A stretch of DNA of 64,000 nt, from positions 3,841,445-3,905,444 of the forward strand of contig NC_092541.1 of assembly GCF_037038585.1 (NCBI RefSeq), read 5' to 3'. Within the stretch, counting starts at the first letter, position 1. Every line of letters starts with the position of its first letter. Origin of the DNA: Patagioenas fasciata (Eukaryota > Chordata > Aves > Columbiformes > Columbidae). Shown here piece by piece: positions 47,575-59,108 of the stretch. The notes under the pieces were generated by a model. It worked only from the letters and a program-made list of their open reading frames with translations, did no database searches and was not told the origin of the DNA. The translations under genes and the position numbers were made by a program.

Positions 47575-50500
47575 GTAAGATGCTTTTAAGTCCTTTTCTC
47601 CCAATCCGTCACCCTGCACCGCTCGCTTTCTCCGCAGTGACTTTTCCATTTCTTGGAAGGAAGGGAAAAGTCAAAAAAAAAAGGGGCAAACCGCTACACA
47701 AAGAGCCCTGGAGAGAATTCCTCCAGTCAAGAAACGTGGGCTTGGCAAGAGCTCTTGATGCCCAAAAACTCTAGGGGAAGGCGGCTGGAGTCAGGGAAAG
47801 GGTCGTTAAACATGGGGGATTTGCAGGCAGGTCCTCCCAAGCACAGCCCAGCTCTCCCAGTGAACCCAGCTGCCACCAGTTTCCCTCGGGCTGCTGGGAG
47901 GGGGTGGCCGTTCTGGGGGTACGATGGATGGGGACAGCACAAATGCGATGCCTGCTTGTAACCCCCTGAATTGATTTTCTGAAGGAACCTCTCCCGTCCC
48001 CTCCACCTGCAAAGCACAAGATTTCCCTCTCTAAATTGCTCGCTGTGGAACTGTAGCCACTGCTAATTTTGCAGCTCTGCACAAAATGCAAATGCTTTGT
48101 CAGAAGCAATATTCCTCCTCCCCAAGAGTGCACTGAGAAAGGAAATGTTCCCAGACTAACGCACGCTTAAATCCCAAACCCTGAGGAAACAAAAAGGTTT
48201 CCACCAAAACCCTGAACATTATTCGAACAAATCCAGGCAGGCGGTTAAACAAAATGATCAGGTTTTTGATTAAACCTCTGTGTCAAGAGGGTTAAAAGAA
48301 AGCAAATTGTCTGGGTCTCCCTAAAACGCTGTCTCCGTGGCCCGGTTGTGACTGCAGGGTTAAAAAGGCGGAGGGTCAGCCCCATTAGCACCGTTGGGGT
48401 TCGTACCCCTCAGGCCGGTTTTTCACCGGCATTGCTTGCAGTAAGAGCAGGGGGGAGTATTAAGCTGCACCTTTGGGATAGGAAAGTTCTCACCTAAGTG
48501 ATGAGAAGAGCTGACAAGCACCAGGCGGCTGCCTTGCCAAGTTGTTTTGGTTTTTTTCTAAAGCATTTCTTCTTAGCAGCTGCTTTCTCTTGCATCTGCA
48601 CACCCCTAACCCTGTTTTACAAGAGGTCTTTTCTGGTTATGTTCCTCAATTCAGGTTTTCTTTGGCTCTGGTGTAAGAAATGAAGGTGAGAAAGGGCAGC
48701 ACCTCTTCCCCAGCCCAGGTCCTCCTTGACCGATATGTGGGGACACTATAGGCAAAGCCACAGACCTGGTGCAATAGGGACAGGGTCTGAGATGGGGACA
48801 GCCAAGTGAACATTTGAGATCTGGATAACAAAAAGTGGTCAGAAAAAAAGCCCAAAGGTGCTGAGACAAAGCTCCCATCTTCTATTAAACCTCCTCAGGC
48901 TCAGGGATTTCCCTATCCATCACTATGTGTTTCTCTTTGCGAAGATGGGGGGAAAATCCTTAAGCTTGCAGAGTTTGAGAGCAAAACCACCCCTGTTCTG
49001 GGGCTGGGATTGGGAAGGAATCACAAAAAAACAACCCAAGCATGGAAAAAGTCTCTCCCAGCCAGCTCCAAAAAAGAAACACCCAGTCTACAAAACACCC
49101 CTTTGCAATCAAACCATCTCTTTTGTCTTAAAAATATGTGCATTCAAAATTCAGAGCCTTTCCCAGCACAATCCCAAGCCTGGCACAGCTGAGGTGTTCC
49201 CCATGCACATGACCAGCAACTCCAGTTTAGCATCAATTTGTCCCCCCTGCATTGCTGGGTAGACGTTCCTTTGGGGGTCACACATCCCTCTCGGGCGTTT
49301 GGACAGACAGGCAGCCAAACTCACTGCAAAACACTCTCTGGCACCCTGCAAGTCACTTGAAACAAGTGGTTCAAAAGAAACAGTTCACCTGCAGCTTTGC
49401 CAGCAAACTGTGACATTTCTGGGGCTGGTAAAACTGTTTGCAAAAGCATTTTATGACAAAAACAGAGTTTGATGCTGGGGTGGAGTGGTTTCCACCCTCC
49501 CTTGATCAGCTCCGACATCAATAAGCCCCAAACCAGCCCTCTACTCCTTTGCTGCTCAAATCCTTGCGTAAGATGCGGAGCTGCAGCAGCAGGATCCGCT
49601 GACCCTGGGGATCTCTTCCAGCCCTCGCCTTCCTTAAAAGCCAGAGTTAATTCAACGCGTACGAAATCACGCCCGTGGTTTCGCATCTCTAGTGAAGAAG
49701 TGAATGGAAAAGGCACAGCCTGTTCCCAGAATAGCTGCTCTATTGCCATAGGATGACTATATAGAAATACGGTGAGAAGAGCCCGCGCAGCCGGCTCAAC
49801 GCTGCCCTGAAATACAGCTCTGCTCACTAGAAATCCTGCACTGGCCTGACCCAGAAGTTTGGCGTGAGCGACGAGGTCTGAGTCTGCAGCATTTAGAGAG
49901 CCTGCAGCTGTGGTTTGATCGTGGAGAATGGCATTTGGATCCCAAGGAAAGCAAAAATCATTAGCATGGGGTTCCCTCAAACAAACCGAGCCCAGGAGCT
50001 GTTGTCCAACACTTGAGAGCTGTCACTCAGGAGCGGGTGTTTTTTCTGAAGATGGTATAACATACCCAGAGGCCCATCTGTTGTTTTTCCTTTCTTTCCC
50101 TAACTGTATTTTGAGCTAATAGAAGAGACCCTCCTTCTCTGCAGTGTCCTGCTTTATCAATGATTCACCCACCCAGAAGCGACGGCCAAGGGCTGAGGGT
50201 TTTGTCCTTTTGCAGATCATACTGTGTAATCTTGTACTATTCGCCCCAAAAAGGCTATAGAAGACGCAGATTTGGTGGGGCTGAGCTTTCCCTTGCTATG
50301 ATTGCAGATAAACTGGAGGAAAATTATGAGTGAATTAAATGGTGAATGTTCAGCCCAGGGTATGACCCTAAAAAGGTGATGGGTGAAGAAGGAGGCATGA
50401 GATTTAGGTTTCGTTGTTTGGGTCACGGGAGGCAGCTGGGGAAAACAAATCTGCAAGCCCCAAATGAAAATACCTGTGAATGCACACAGGTCCCCCATGT

Positions 50501-50734
50501 ACAATCTGGAGGAGAGTGTAATACAACCGCCTTAGAAATACAGCCCTCTCGTGTGCTTGTGTCCATCACTCCACCTCTTCTTCAGCAGCCTTCACTCCGG
50601 CAAATCTGGATTCCATAGGAGCAGCTTTGATTCATGCAGTGTCCCCTTCCCCAGCTTGCCCGTGCCTTTAGTTTCCACTATCCGAATGCCATTATTCTTT
50701 TTTTTCACCTGTCCCTCAAAACCTATGCTCACTT

Positions 50735-50880
50735 TAATAGATAAATGAAGTCAGAATTATTTATGACAAGCAATGTAGACCAGAGCTTAATCCAGGAAAA
50801 CCTTTAATTGCTCATAAATCAGCTTTTACAGGGCATTCATTTAGCATTGATTGATATTCTTTTGTTAGGATCTGCATCCA
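50735..50880. promoter_or_regulatory. Candidate conserved non-coding element (unverified)
   Basis: AT-rich repeat-free block in CRHR1 intron 1, with CAGAATTATTTATGACAAGC, CCTTTAATTGCTCATAAATC and CATTTAGCATTGATTGATAT. It ends about 150 bp before a CR1 insertion. Inferred from composition. Confidence 0.2.
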
Positions 50881-51029
50881 GTGTGCTTGGAGAGCATAAA
50901 TACTCACACCATGACTCTGGCTACACACAACAGTGGCTGGCCCCCTCTAATATGGCTAAATTCATAAATTCACAGCTTTTAATGCTGGATGGAGGTTGGA
51001 AAGAGGGCAAATTGGTCTCTTCTCCCAGG

Positions 51030-51292
51030 TAACAAGTGATAGGATGAGAAGTAACGGCCTCAAGTTGCACCAGGGGAGGTTGAGGTTGGATCTGGGGAGC
51101 AATTTCTTCCCCAAAGGGCTGTGGGGCATTGGAACAGGCTGCCCAGGGCAGTGCTGGAGTCACCATCCCTGGAGGGCTGGACAGACGGACATGAGGTTCT
51201 CAGGACATGGGGCACTTCCCGGGGTGGGTAACGGTTGGACTCGATGATCTTGAGGGGCTTTTCCAACCAAAATGCTTCTGTGATTCTAAGGA
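51030..51292 (+). mobile_element. CR1 LINE 3' tail in CRHR1 intron 1
   Basis: Landmarks are CGGCCTCAAGTTGCACCAGG, GGCATTGGAACAGGCTGCCC, GGACTCGATGATCTTGAGGG and the end CTTCTGTGATTCTAAGG. It is a close sister of the copy at 18985-19248 and is inserted in the sense orientation of CRHR1. Confidence 0.94.
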
Positions 51293-51314
51293 GGAGGTGG
51301 TAAGAAGCTCATCA

Positions 51315-51328
51315 GCTGCAGGGGGCAG
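51315..51328 (+). promoter_or_regulatory. CTCF-like site
   Basis: GCTGCAGGGGGCAG matches the CTCF core CCASYAGRKGGCRS at 12 of 14 positions, including the full AGGGGGC heart. It lies about 25 bp after a CR1 tail. The flank of the sister CR1 copy at 19248 does not carry it, so it is not part of the element. Confidence 0.4.
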
Positions 51329-51689
51329 TGCCTGGAAGTTAGAGGAGGGCACAGGGATCCCCCGCAAGGGGCAGCAGGGGCTGGAGCCACCCTGGCCACC
51401 CAGAGTACATTTGAGGGGCAGCTCCTTAGGTCAGGCTTTCCACTGCCATCTCCAGCCTGTGGCAAGATGTGCTGCTCTGTGCCCTCCCCACACTGCTGAT
51501 GTTGCTTTGGCATCCAGCTCTTTTAACGTTCACTGTATTTAACACCTAAAGTCTGGCACCTTTTTCACCAGGCTCAGCGCCAGGAGCAGGCTTGATCCCA
51601 GCCTAACACCCCAGGGAACCTCAGTGAAGGTCCGGAGTGGGGGTCTCAGTGGCCATCACCATCCATTGGTCCCACTGACCTCTCCAGCT

Positions 51690-52035
51690 TTGTGCAACGC
51701 CACCGTTTCATCTCGCTAATCGCCCTGCTCTCCAATTACAGCCCTGTCAGCACTGGAAAACCCAAGCCCTATCTTAGATTGCTAATTAGGCTATGAGCGA
51801 TCTATCTCACTGCTCAGAGCTGTCAGCCCTTCCTGCCACGCTGATCTGATCTCGTTCGAGGCAATGAGATATCAAGGGGGGACAAGCCTGTCTCTGGGTA
51901 GTACAGGGTGGGGTGGTTGATGCTTGACTCAGATGTGAATATATTAATTAATATCCGCGGATGGCTTTAGAGAGGGAAGGCACTGCAGGGGGACATTAAT
52001 TCCTAATTGCTATTAATTGAATTTTGCTGCTAGGT
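51690..52035. promoter_or_regulatory. Candidate conserved non-coding element in CRHR1 intron 1 (unverified)
   Basis: This repeat-free block is dense in homeodomain cores: CGCTAATCGCC, CTCCAATTACAG, TTGCTAATTAGGC, ATATTAATTAATATCC and TTCCTAATTGCTATTAATTG. It contains no CR1 or simple-repeat signature. Enhancer function is inferred only from motif density. Confidence 0.3.
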
Positions 52036-54724
52036 CAGTGGCAGGTCAGAGAGGCTGATGCTGTGCCTGCGTGTGTGCTCATGTGTGATTTTGCTGCTCA
52101 CACCCGGACCAGCAGCAAGACCCCGAGACTCCTTGTGCTCCTTGAGCCCTCTGCACTGCATCTCCTGGCCCAGGGGACCGGCCACCTCTTGCCTCCTGTG
52201 GGCTTCAAAAAAACCATCAGATCATACCATAGCATCACGGCTGGCGGGTATGGAGAGGAGCAACCTGCCCCACTCACTGCCTGAGCAACCTTAGAGAAGT
52301 AGTACTTGGTGCCTCAGTTTCCCCTCTGGGACAGCATTGACACGGTGGGTGGTGGGACACTGGTATGTGTAACACGGAGACATCAGCAGAGCCTGGAAGG
52401 GAGCTGGATGGATGCTCGGGCAACGGCAGTGGAGCCATTGGTGGCTCCTGGTGCCGGTGTGGGGACTTGGGCCCATGCAGCTCCCAGCAGAACCACTGTC
52501 CCCATGGGACCAGGTCCCTGGGATGACCAGGACTTCTGTGCAAAACATCTGCTTCTAAAAAATCAGACTGCTTTTCTTCCCCTGCGCAGCTGAACGCTCA
52601 GCTGAAGCTCTCCGGGATGTTGGCAGCCTGAGAGAGGTCGCAGGGGTGTTCTGCACTGCAGAGCATGATTCGCTGTAGCTGATATCAAAGCAGGGCCAGG
52701 AGGGCAGAGGGACACGGCCCCTCTCTGGCCCCAGGACAACCCACTGTCGTTTTGGGGCTGTTGAGACATGTTGGGCTCCAGCCCAGCAAGGCTGAGCCCC
52801 GCTGGGCACCATGTGGCAGCCCAGAACAGTGATGCTCTGGTAGGAGAAGCTCTTCAAGGACAGAGCGTTGACCTCTTCTCTCTCCAAAGCCGGAGGAGGG
52901 GTTAAAGTAACCCACACAAGATAAAACGTGGAAGAGAGCTCAACCCTCAGGGTATCAGATCAGGATGCTTTTGGCTTGTGCAAAACCACCTTGCTTAGCT
53001 TATTCCCCTCCAGCTGGGGCTGACAGGAGAGGAAAAAAACCTCTGGCTCTGCTGAGAGCATTGGCCATGAGACAAGACTCAGAGCCTGCTAAAAAAGCTA
53101 TTAGCATTTGTTGTGTTTTGGGGAACCTATTTTTATTTTTCATTTAATTTCTTTCTTCCTTGTGTAGCGGTTTCAGCTCATTTACAAAGCCTGCAAAGAG
53201 CCAGAGCCTGCGCTCCATGCACACCCGCTCTAGCTGTAGCTCGGTCCATGGTGATGCTCAGTGCCAAGACCTCTCCCTGTGTCTGGAAAGAGAACGGGCA
53301 CTACCAGGCTGGAGCAGGTTGCAATTAGGAGAAACACATCCCATTAACACTTGAGAGCCTGTTCAGGTAGGCAAACCAACCCAGCCCCTTCAGGTAGGAA
53401 GCCGTTTGGCCCAACAAAGAGCCACCAGGGCTGGCAGGCACCAGCTCTGGGCATCAACTCAGACGGGAGCCAACCCTGTTACACCCTGCTTAACACGTCT
53501 GGAGTTTGGGTGGTCTCAGCTTTTGTTAAAGAGACCCGGGATGTGCCCATCTCCTGCAGAACCACCACAACAGGAGCCCCGTGCTCCGAGCAGGGCTTTG
53601 GTGCCGGATCCCCTCTGCCATCTGGAGCAGTCACAACAACCAAGCTATTCTCAGCTCCATTTCTCCGTCTGCCTGACATCTCTCTTGCTGTCAAAACCAG
53701 CTTTCCAAGGCAGTAAATAGTTGTTTGGAAAAGAGCAAGTGGGTGCTGAGCTTGTCTCCTTGTCTGAATAAATCCTGCTAGTGCTTTAGCGAGGTGCAGG
53801 GGGTTGCTGGCTGTGCCAGCAGGAGCAGCCAGGGCTGATATGGCTAAAGGGCAAGAGAAGGGGCCATTTCCTCCCCACCCAGAGCAGTTTGGAAGGCAGA
53901 GGGAGCAGCGTGTGTCACCATGTCACTCCTCTCTGAGCTGGAGGAGAAAACGGGCAGCTGCTCTGGCAGAAACTTGTGTGTTTTGCGAAAAAGCAGATCC
54001 CCTCCTTCCCCCTTGGGTCTAACATCGCCATCCCTCTGCCACCTTCAACTTGCAATTGCCTTCCTTCTTTTTAATGCCCCCAAAGACCTGCAAAGATGCT
54101 GTAATTAAGAAACAGCTTTTCCAAAATAATTCCCCATGCAGTTGAAGTCGATGGTTTTCACTCCCAATGGGGCTGCACAGCCGCCCGGAGCAGCTCTGGA
54201 GAGGGATGGGGACAGATCCTGGTTAATGCTTCCCAACGCTTCTCCTGGAAAACGGCTTTAACCAGACCCAGTTGACTGTGGATCAGATCTCCTTAAGGGT
54301 GTGTATTAACATCTTTCCACTGACAGCTTACAAGGCTGTGATTTTAATAAGGTATTGAAAATCTGAGCGTGGTATCAGGCTCGCTCATCATTTCCCCTGT
54401 CTGCTCTCAGGATGCAAAGATGCTAAACCCAAAAGTGCTGATTAAATTGCTAAACAGCAGAAGCTCCGTGGCCTGGCAGGGGCTGCAGAATGGTTTACTG
54501 AGGGGGTATTTGAGGCAAAAGAGGATAAGTGGGTGGGAAACAGCAGAGAGCATCAGTCCCACAGCCCCAGACTGGATAAGCCCAGCTCCTCTGGGCTGGG
54601 AAGCCAGTTCTGCAAATGGATACGTGTCCATCATGCAGATTAGGGAGTGTCATCCCCAAGATGTGACAGTTTCGGACCTGACCTGCCTACTGCTGGGTCC
54701 AAGGAAAGATTGGGAGCTGGGGTA

Positions 54725-55100
54725 GCAATGAAGATGCTGAAGGGAGTGGAGCATCTCCCGTGTGAGGAAAGGCTGAGGGAGCTGGGGCTCTGGAGCTGGA
54801 GAAGAGGAGACTGAGGGGGGACTCATTCCTGGGGATCAATATGGAAAGGGGCAGTGTCAGGAGGATGGAGCCAGGCTCTTCTGGGTGACAACCAGTGACA
54901 GGACAAGGGGCAATGGGTGCAAACTGGAACACAGGAGGTTCCATTTAAAGATGAGAAGAAACTTGTTCGTGGTGAGGGTGGCAGAGCCTGGCCCAGGCTG
55001 CCCAGGGAGGTTGTGGAGTCTCCTTCTCTGCAGACATTCAAACCCGCCTGGACCCCTTCCTGTGGAACCTCAGCTGGGTGTTCTCTGATTCTGTGATATT
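54725..55100 (+). mobile_element. CR1 LINE ORF2-end and tail, 43 bp upstream of CRHR1 exon 2
   Basis: A plus-strand CR1 copy retains the end of ORF2 (AGGAAAGGCTGAGGGAGCTG, i.e. ERLRELG) and the tail (CCCAGGCTGCCCAGGGAGGT, GGACCCCTTCCTGTGGAACC). Compared with the related copy at 56955-57215 it has lost roughly 60 bp between the CAGCTGGGTGTTC segment and the terminal TGATTCTGTGAT octamer remnant. It ends only about 42 bp before exon 2. Confidence 0.93.
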
Positions 55101-55142
55101 GCACATATAACCCTGTTTGTGCTCTGTTCTCTCCCTGCACAG

Positions 55143-55227
55143 GCGTTTCTCCTCTGGGATTGCCCCGTTGCAGCCTCCATCCAAGAGCAGTACTGCGAGA
55201 GCCTGCCGCCCATCACCAACCACACAG
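55143..55227 (+). CDS. CRHR1: Corticotropin-releasing hormone receptor 1, coding exon 2
   Basis: Encodes 28 codons plus one base: the end of the signal peptide (AFLLWDCPVAAS) and the start of the hormone-binding ectodomain (IQEQYCESLPPITNHTG). C32 corresponds to the first conserved ectodomain cysteine of class B receptors (human CRHR1 C30), and N40-H-T is an N-glycosylation sequon at the place of human N38. QEQYCESL against human QDQHCESL is diagnostic. The acceptor is CTGCACAG and the donor is GTGAGT after phase 1, as for mammalian exon 2, where exon 3 begins at the (G)LQCNAS segment. CRHR2 is less likely because its N-terminus differs. Exon 3 was looked for by eye to the right edge and not found. 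Confidence 0.95.
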
Positions 55228-56954
55228 GTGAGTGTCCTGTGTCCCCAGCCATCCCCAGGGGACCCCGGTGGCAGGCACAGGTGGGAGGGGGTCTAGGGGG
55301 TGTCTCTGGGCTGATCTGCAGCTGCCTGGACCCTTTTTGGGGGGAAATGGGATATGCTAGGCCACATTGCAGCCCTGTGATGGCTGCTGCAGCCACTTTG
55401 CAAGGTGACAGCTGAGGCAGGTAGAAGATGGAGAGCTCAAGAGAGCTAAAAATAGGGAAAATAAATGTCCATTGGGCTGGGGTTGCAGGGGCAGTGGGGA
55501 AAGAGACACCTGCCTGGCCCCTGCTCCTGCACTGCCCATTCTCTGTCATGCCAAAGGACCCCAGGACATCTGTCCCTTACATCCACCTCCCTCTGCCAAC
55601 CCCCTGCCCAGGGGTGACAACTGGAGATTGTGACATTCTGCAGAGACCATGTCACCAGTGCAGTGTGGCCACCATATGCTCAGGGCTCAGCCACCCTCTG
55701 TTCCCCAGCTCCTAGATGTGTGCCATTGAGCACTTTGAGAAGCCACCAGCCATGAGGAGCTGCTGGGGACAAGGACACGGCCATGGCCAGGGCTGGCTCA
55801 GCCCAGCGGGGTTAGACCAGCAGCATCATGGGCGCCTCAGTCCTTCTCAACACTCATACACAGGTTTGCACGCAAGCAGGTCAGGCCCGAGGTGTGTTTG
55901 TGCCAAAAATGGATTTTAGCCTATATTCAAGACCAGAGCTGGATGTCACCTCAGCAGTGACAGGTCTGGTTCAGTGACAGATTTTGGGCGAGGAAAGGTG
56001 GCTGAGGGAGAGGAGAGGAGCTCAAAAGGAGAAGGAGAAAAGTCCTCCCCTGCTCAGGGATGCTGCGGAGTTGGTTTTCCCGTGATTGAATGGAGATCAG
56101 AGCAAGCACTAAGCGATTGCCCAGCTTGCCCCGGTCCCTGCTGCTCCGAGCAGCTCTCTCCATCAGGGTGACGGATGGCTGCGGGGACCCGGCGCTGACG
56201 GATGGCTGCTCGCCACCCGCCTCCCATTAACAGCGGCATTAAAAGACTCCTGCTTAAAAAATTACAGCGTTGCACCAGCTCATTCAGTGCCTGGTTCATT
56301 GGCAGAGGCCAGGGCACCATAGCCCTGCTAGGAGCATCCCCAGCCCAGGAAAGGAGCAGAAAGCCGAGGGAAAGCAAAACTACCGGGGAAATAGAAACGC
56401 CTGTGTGTCTCTGGTCTGGGCACGGTGCAGACACGAAACCTGCTCATCACTCATGTGCTTTGCTCCCTAAAGGCTTCATTGCTCTGCTCAGCAAGGTGGA
56501 CATCCTTGGCTGTGTTAGGCTGTGATAAATGGCTTTTGTTTTCTTCTTATTCATCTTCCCTGGTGCAACGTGTGTTCAGCTCTGTGGGCTCTGACCTGCA
56601 GAGGCACTGGCCAAGCACCACAGGGACTTTCTGTCGTGCACAGAGCAGCCGGTACAGGAGCGAGGGCAGCAGGCAGGTCCCAGAGCATCCTCACACCCAG
56701 CTCATTGCCTTTACCACCTGTTCCTGAAACCTCCTGAGCCCAGTGGAGAGGGCAGAGAGATGGGGAGCATTCCTGCCATGGCTTTGCTGAGGGATCTGCA
56801 GTGGATGCTGCTTTCTGCAAACTCACTTGAGATTTTTTTAGTGTTAATCCAAGCAGGATTTAGTGCATGTCACCCTGGGACAGCGGAGCACAATGTGCCA
56901 GGCTTTGAATTTGTAAAATCTCCAGCGTCTCTATGCATCCAAGCTGTCATCCCT

Positions 56955-57215
56955 GAGTAAAGGGGCAGTGGGTGCAAATTGGAAAACAGGAGGTTCCACT
57001 TAAATTTGAGAAGAAACTTCTTCCTGGTGAGGGTGTCAGAGCCTGGCCCAGGCTGCCCAGGGAGGTTGTGGAGTCTCCTTCTGTGCAGACATTCAAACCC
57101 GCCTGGACCCCTTCCTGTGGAACCTCAGCTGGGTGTTCCTGCTCCATGGGGGGATTGCACTGGATGAGCTTTCCAGGGCCCTTCAACCCCTGACATTCTG
57201 GGATTCTTTGAACTC
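56955..57215 (+). mobile_element. CR1 LINE 3' tail in CRHR1 intron 2
   Basis: Same subfamily as 54725-55100. Landmarks are GGAGGTTCCACTTAAATTTG, GAGAAGAAACTTCTTCCTGG, CTGCACTGGATGAGC-like text and the end CATTCTGGGATTCTTTGA. It keeps the approximately 60-bp segment missing from the other copy. Confidence 0.94.
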
Positions 57216-57944
57216 ATTAATTTGGGATGAGGCTGATGTATGCAAGAGCCACTTCCAGCTCCCGAAGGGGGCTTAGAACAAGAGATAGAGATGAAACTAA
57301 TTGTCTTGTGTCTGCTGCTTGGTAAGTGGAGCTGAGCACCAGCCCTTATCCTTGGGGTCCATTTAAGCCCTGCCTGATTCAGACAGCAGTGCCTAGGGAG
57401 GGTTATTTACAAAACTGAAACTTTGTTTTGAGGCTATTTAACATGGAGAGTTGTTAGGATGACGCTAATGAGAATTGCAGTGAAGCCATGAGATTTAATT
57501 TGTTAACGTCTGCGTAACCCTTGGGAAATGGCACATGCCGATAACATGAGCCCAGCGTCCTCCAGCACGCCGCTCGGCAGGGCATCGCTTGAATGCGCGG
57601 AGGGGCTCATTCCCAGCATCCTTCTTCCAAAAAATAGCCCAGCGTGGGCTCACCACCTCTCTCGAGTCACCAGTCCCTTCGTTATTTAATCTGACACTTT
57701 TTGATGAGGATACGCGGCTGGACAGTGGTATCACCACTGCACTCTCTGAGGTTCACGCGCTGAGCTGGGAAGGTCTCTGCTCACAGCGCTGTGGTGGAGA
57801 GAGACCCGGGGTGATTCTCTCCAGGCTCAAGCAAACCCTCATTCCAGAAAGCAAAGCAGCTGAGCACCACAGAGCTCCCTTCTCCTGCCCTCTTATCAGC
57901 ACTGATTCACTCATCTTCCTCTAAGCGCAATGGTCCCAGCACAG

Positions 57945-58217
57945 GGAGATGTCCCTGCGTTGGTGTGATGGTCCAACCAGACCATGTCAGGATGGACGTG
58001 AGGAAGGAATCGTTGTCCCTGAGGGTGCTGAGAGCCTGGCCCAGGTTGGCCAGAGGGGTGGTGGATGAACCATCCCTGGAGACATCCCAGGCCAGGCTGG
58101 ACGGGGCTCTGAGCACCCTGAGCTGGTGAAGATGTCCCTGCTCATGGCAGGGGTGGCACTGGGGGAGCTGGGAAGGGCCCTTCAACTCAAACCATTCTGT
58201 GATTCTATGATTCTAAT
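57945..58217 (+). mobile_element. CR1 LINE 3' tail in CRHR1 intron 2
   Basis: Landmarks are GGATGGACGTGAGGAAGGAA, GGTGCTGAGAGCCTGGCCCA, GAGACATCCCAGGCCAGGCT, CTCATGGCAGGGGTGGCACT and the end TTCTGTGATTCTATGATTCT. It is the reverse-orientation relative of the copy at 32274-32560. The 5' boundary is approximate. Confidence 0.93.
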
Positions 58218-59090
58218 CTGATATTTTAGATACACGTCAAAAATACCTCTTGGTGAGCCCTGAATTCTGGCCAGTGCTGGGACACACGGACATTCACACA
58301 TAATGGGCCACTCCATCAGGAAGGCTGCCTTCCTCAGTACAGTGAATATTTTCTCCTCCTAGCAGAGCTGGACTTGAGGTCAATGTGTTGCATTAGGAAA
58401 GTTGGGTCAGCTGCACCCCCAAACATCTGGAAGGCAAAAAATTCCCAGGTTAGGCTTGAAAAGGAACACAACGAGGATCTGCATCCCTTGTGCAGGGTGG
58501 ATGGGTGCCTGTCCTAAGGGCTCCCAGCCTACAAATTGCCTCAGACCGCAAATTTGCCTTCCTGATGATTTCAGCTCCCCGGGGTCTGTGCGCAGCTGCT
58601 TCTCGCCTTGTCCTGCCAGCAAACCCGTCGGAGAGGGACAAGGTCACTTCACCCATCGGGGCAAAGTGTCCTGCTACAGCTGCAGGAGCACGTCCCATCG
58701 CGGTGCTTCCCCAGGGAGGGGAGGGGGAATCTGAGCCGATGGGAAGCCGCTGCCTAATTAATAGATGAGGCTTTTCCAGCGGGAAGCACTCGAGCGGAGC
58801 GAGCTCTGAGTGCTTGCATTCGAAGCATTCAAGCTTGGATCAGCCCAAGGAGTTGGCATCTGATTGCTGATAGCCCTGGCTGGTCCTGGCCGCATGATTC
58901 CTTCCTTGAAGTTGTTAAGCTGGTATCGCAATAAATGGTTACCCTCAATGCTGTGTGTGTGCTCAGGAGAGAGAGGAGAGCACAGCTGATTCCTTCCCAG
59001 GAAAGAAATGTTTCTTGCCTCTGAAAGTTCACCTAAAGCAAAGGAAAATGACACCATAGCTAGGCAGAATTGCATAGAAATGTCTTTTTT

Positions 59091-59108
59091 AAAAAAAAAA
59101 AAAAAAAA
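59091..59108. repeat. A(18) homopolymer run
   Basis: Six T are followed by eighteen A, then an A-rich tail (GAAACAAAAACAAAACTGG). No coding or SINE-like body precedes it, so it is not called a processed pseudogene tail. Confidence 0.85.

Larger units (their letters stand above)
47575..55142 (+). other. CRHR1: CRHR1 intron 1
   Basis: A 7568-bp phase-0 intron runs from GTAAGA to a CTCTCCCTGCACAG acceptor. It holds two CR1 tails (51030-51292 and 54725-55100), a CTCF-like site at 51315-51328, and AT-rich repeat-free blocks at 50735-50880 and 51690-52035. A minus-strand open frame at 49321-49980 has no ATG for its first 77 codons and no recognised domain, so I do not call it a gene. Confidence 0.85.

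Noticed and set aside
47163-47774. 203-codon plus-strand frame across the CRHR1 promoter and exon 1
   Set aside because: It is in a different frame from the receptor and spans GC- and purine-rich promoter DNA, where stops are rare. The CRHR1 splice structure explains the region better.
49321-49980. 219-codon minus-strand frame in CRHR1 intron 1
   Set aside because: It opens with TTG and has no ATG until about codon 78. No recognised domain was found and no exon-like flanks were seen.
59091-59108. Poly(A) tail of a processed pseudogene
   Set aside because: No coding or UTR-like body resembling a known mRNA precedes it, and no target-site duplication is evident.
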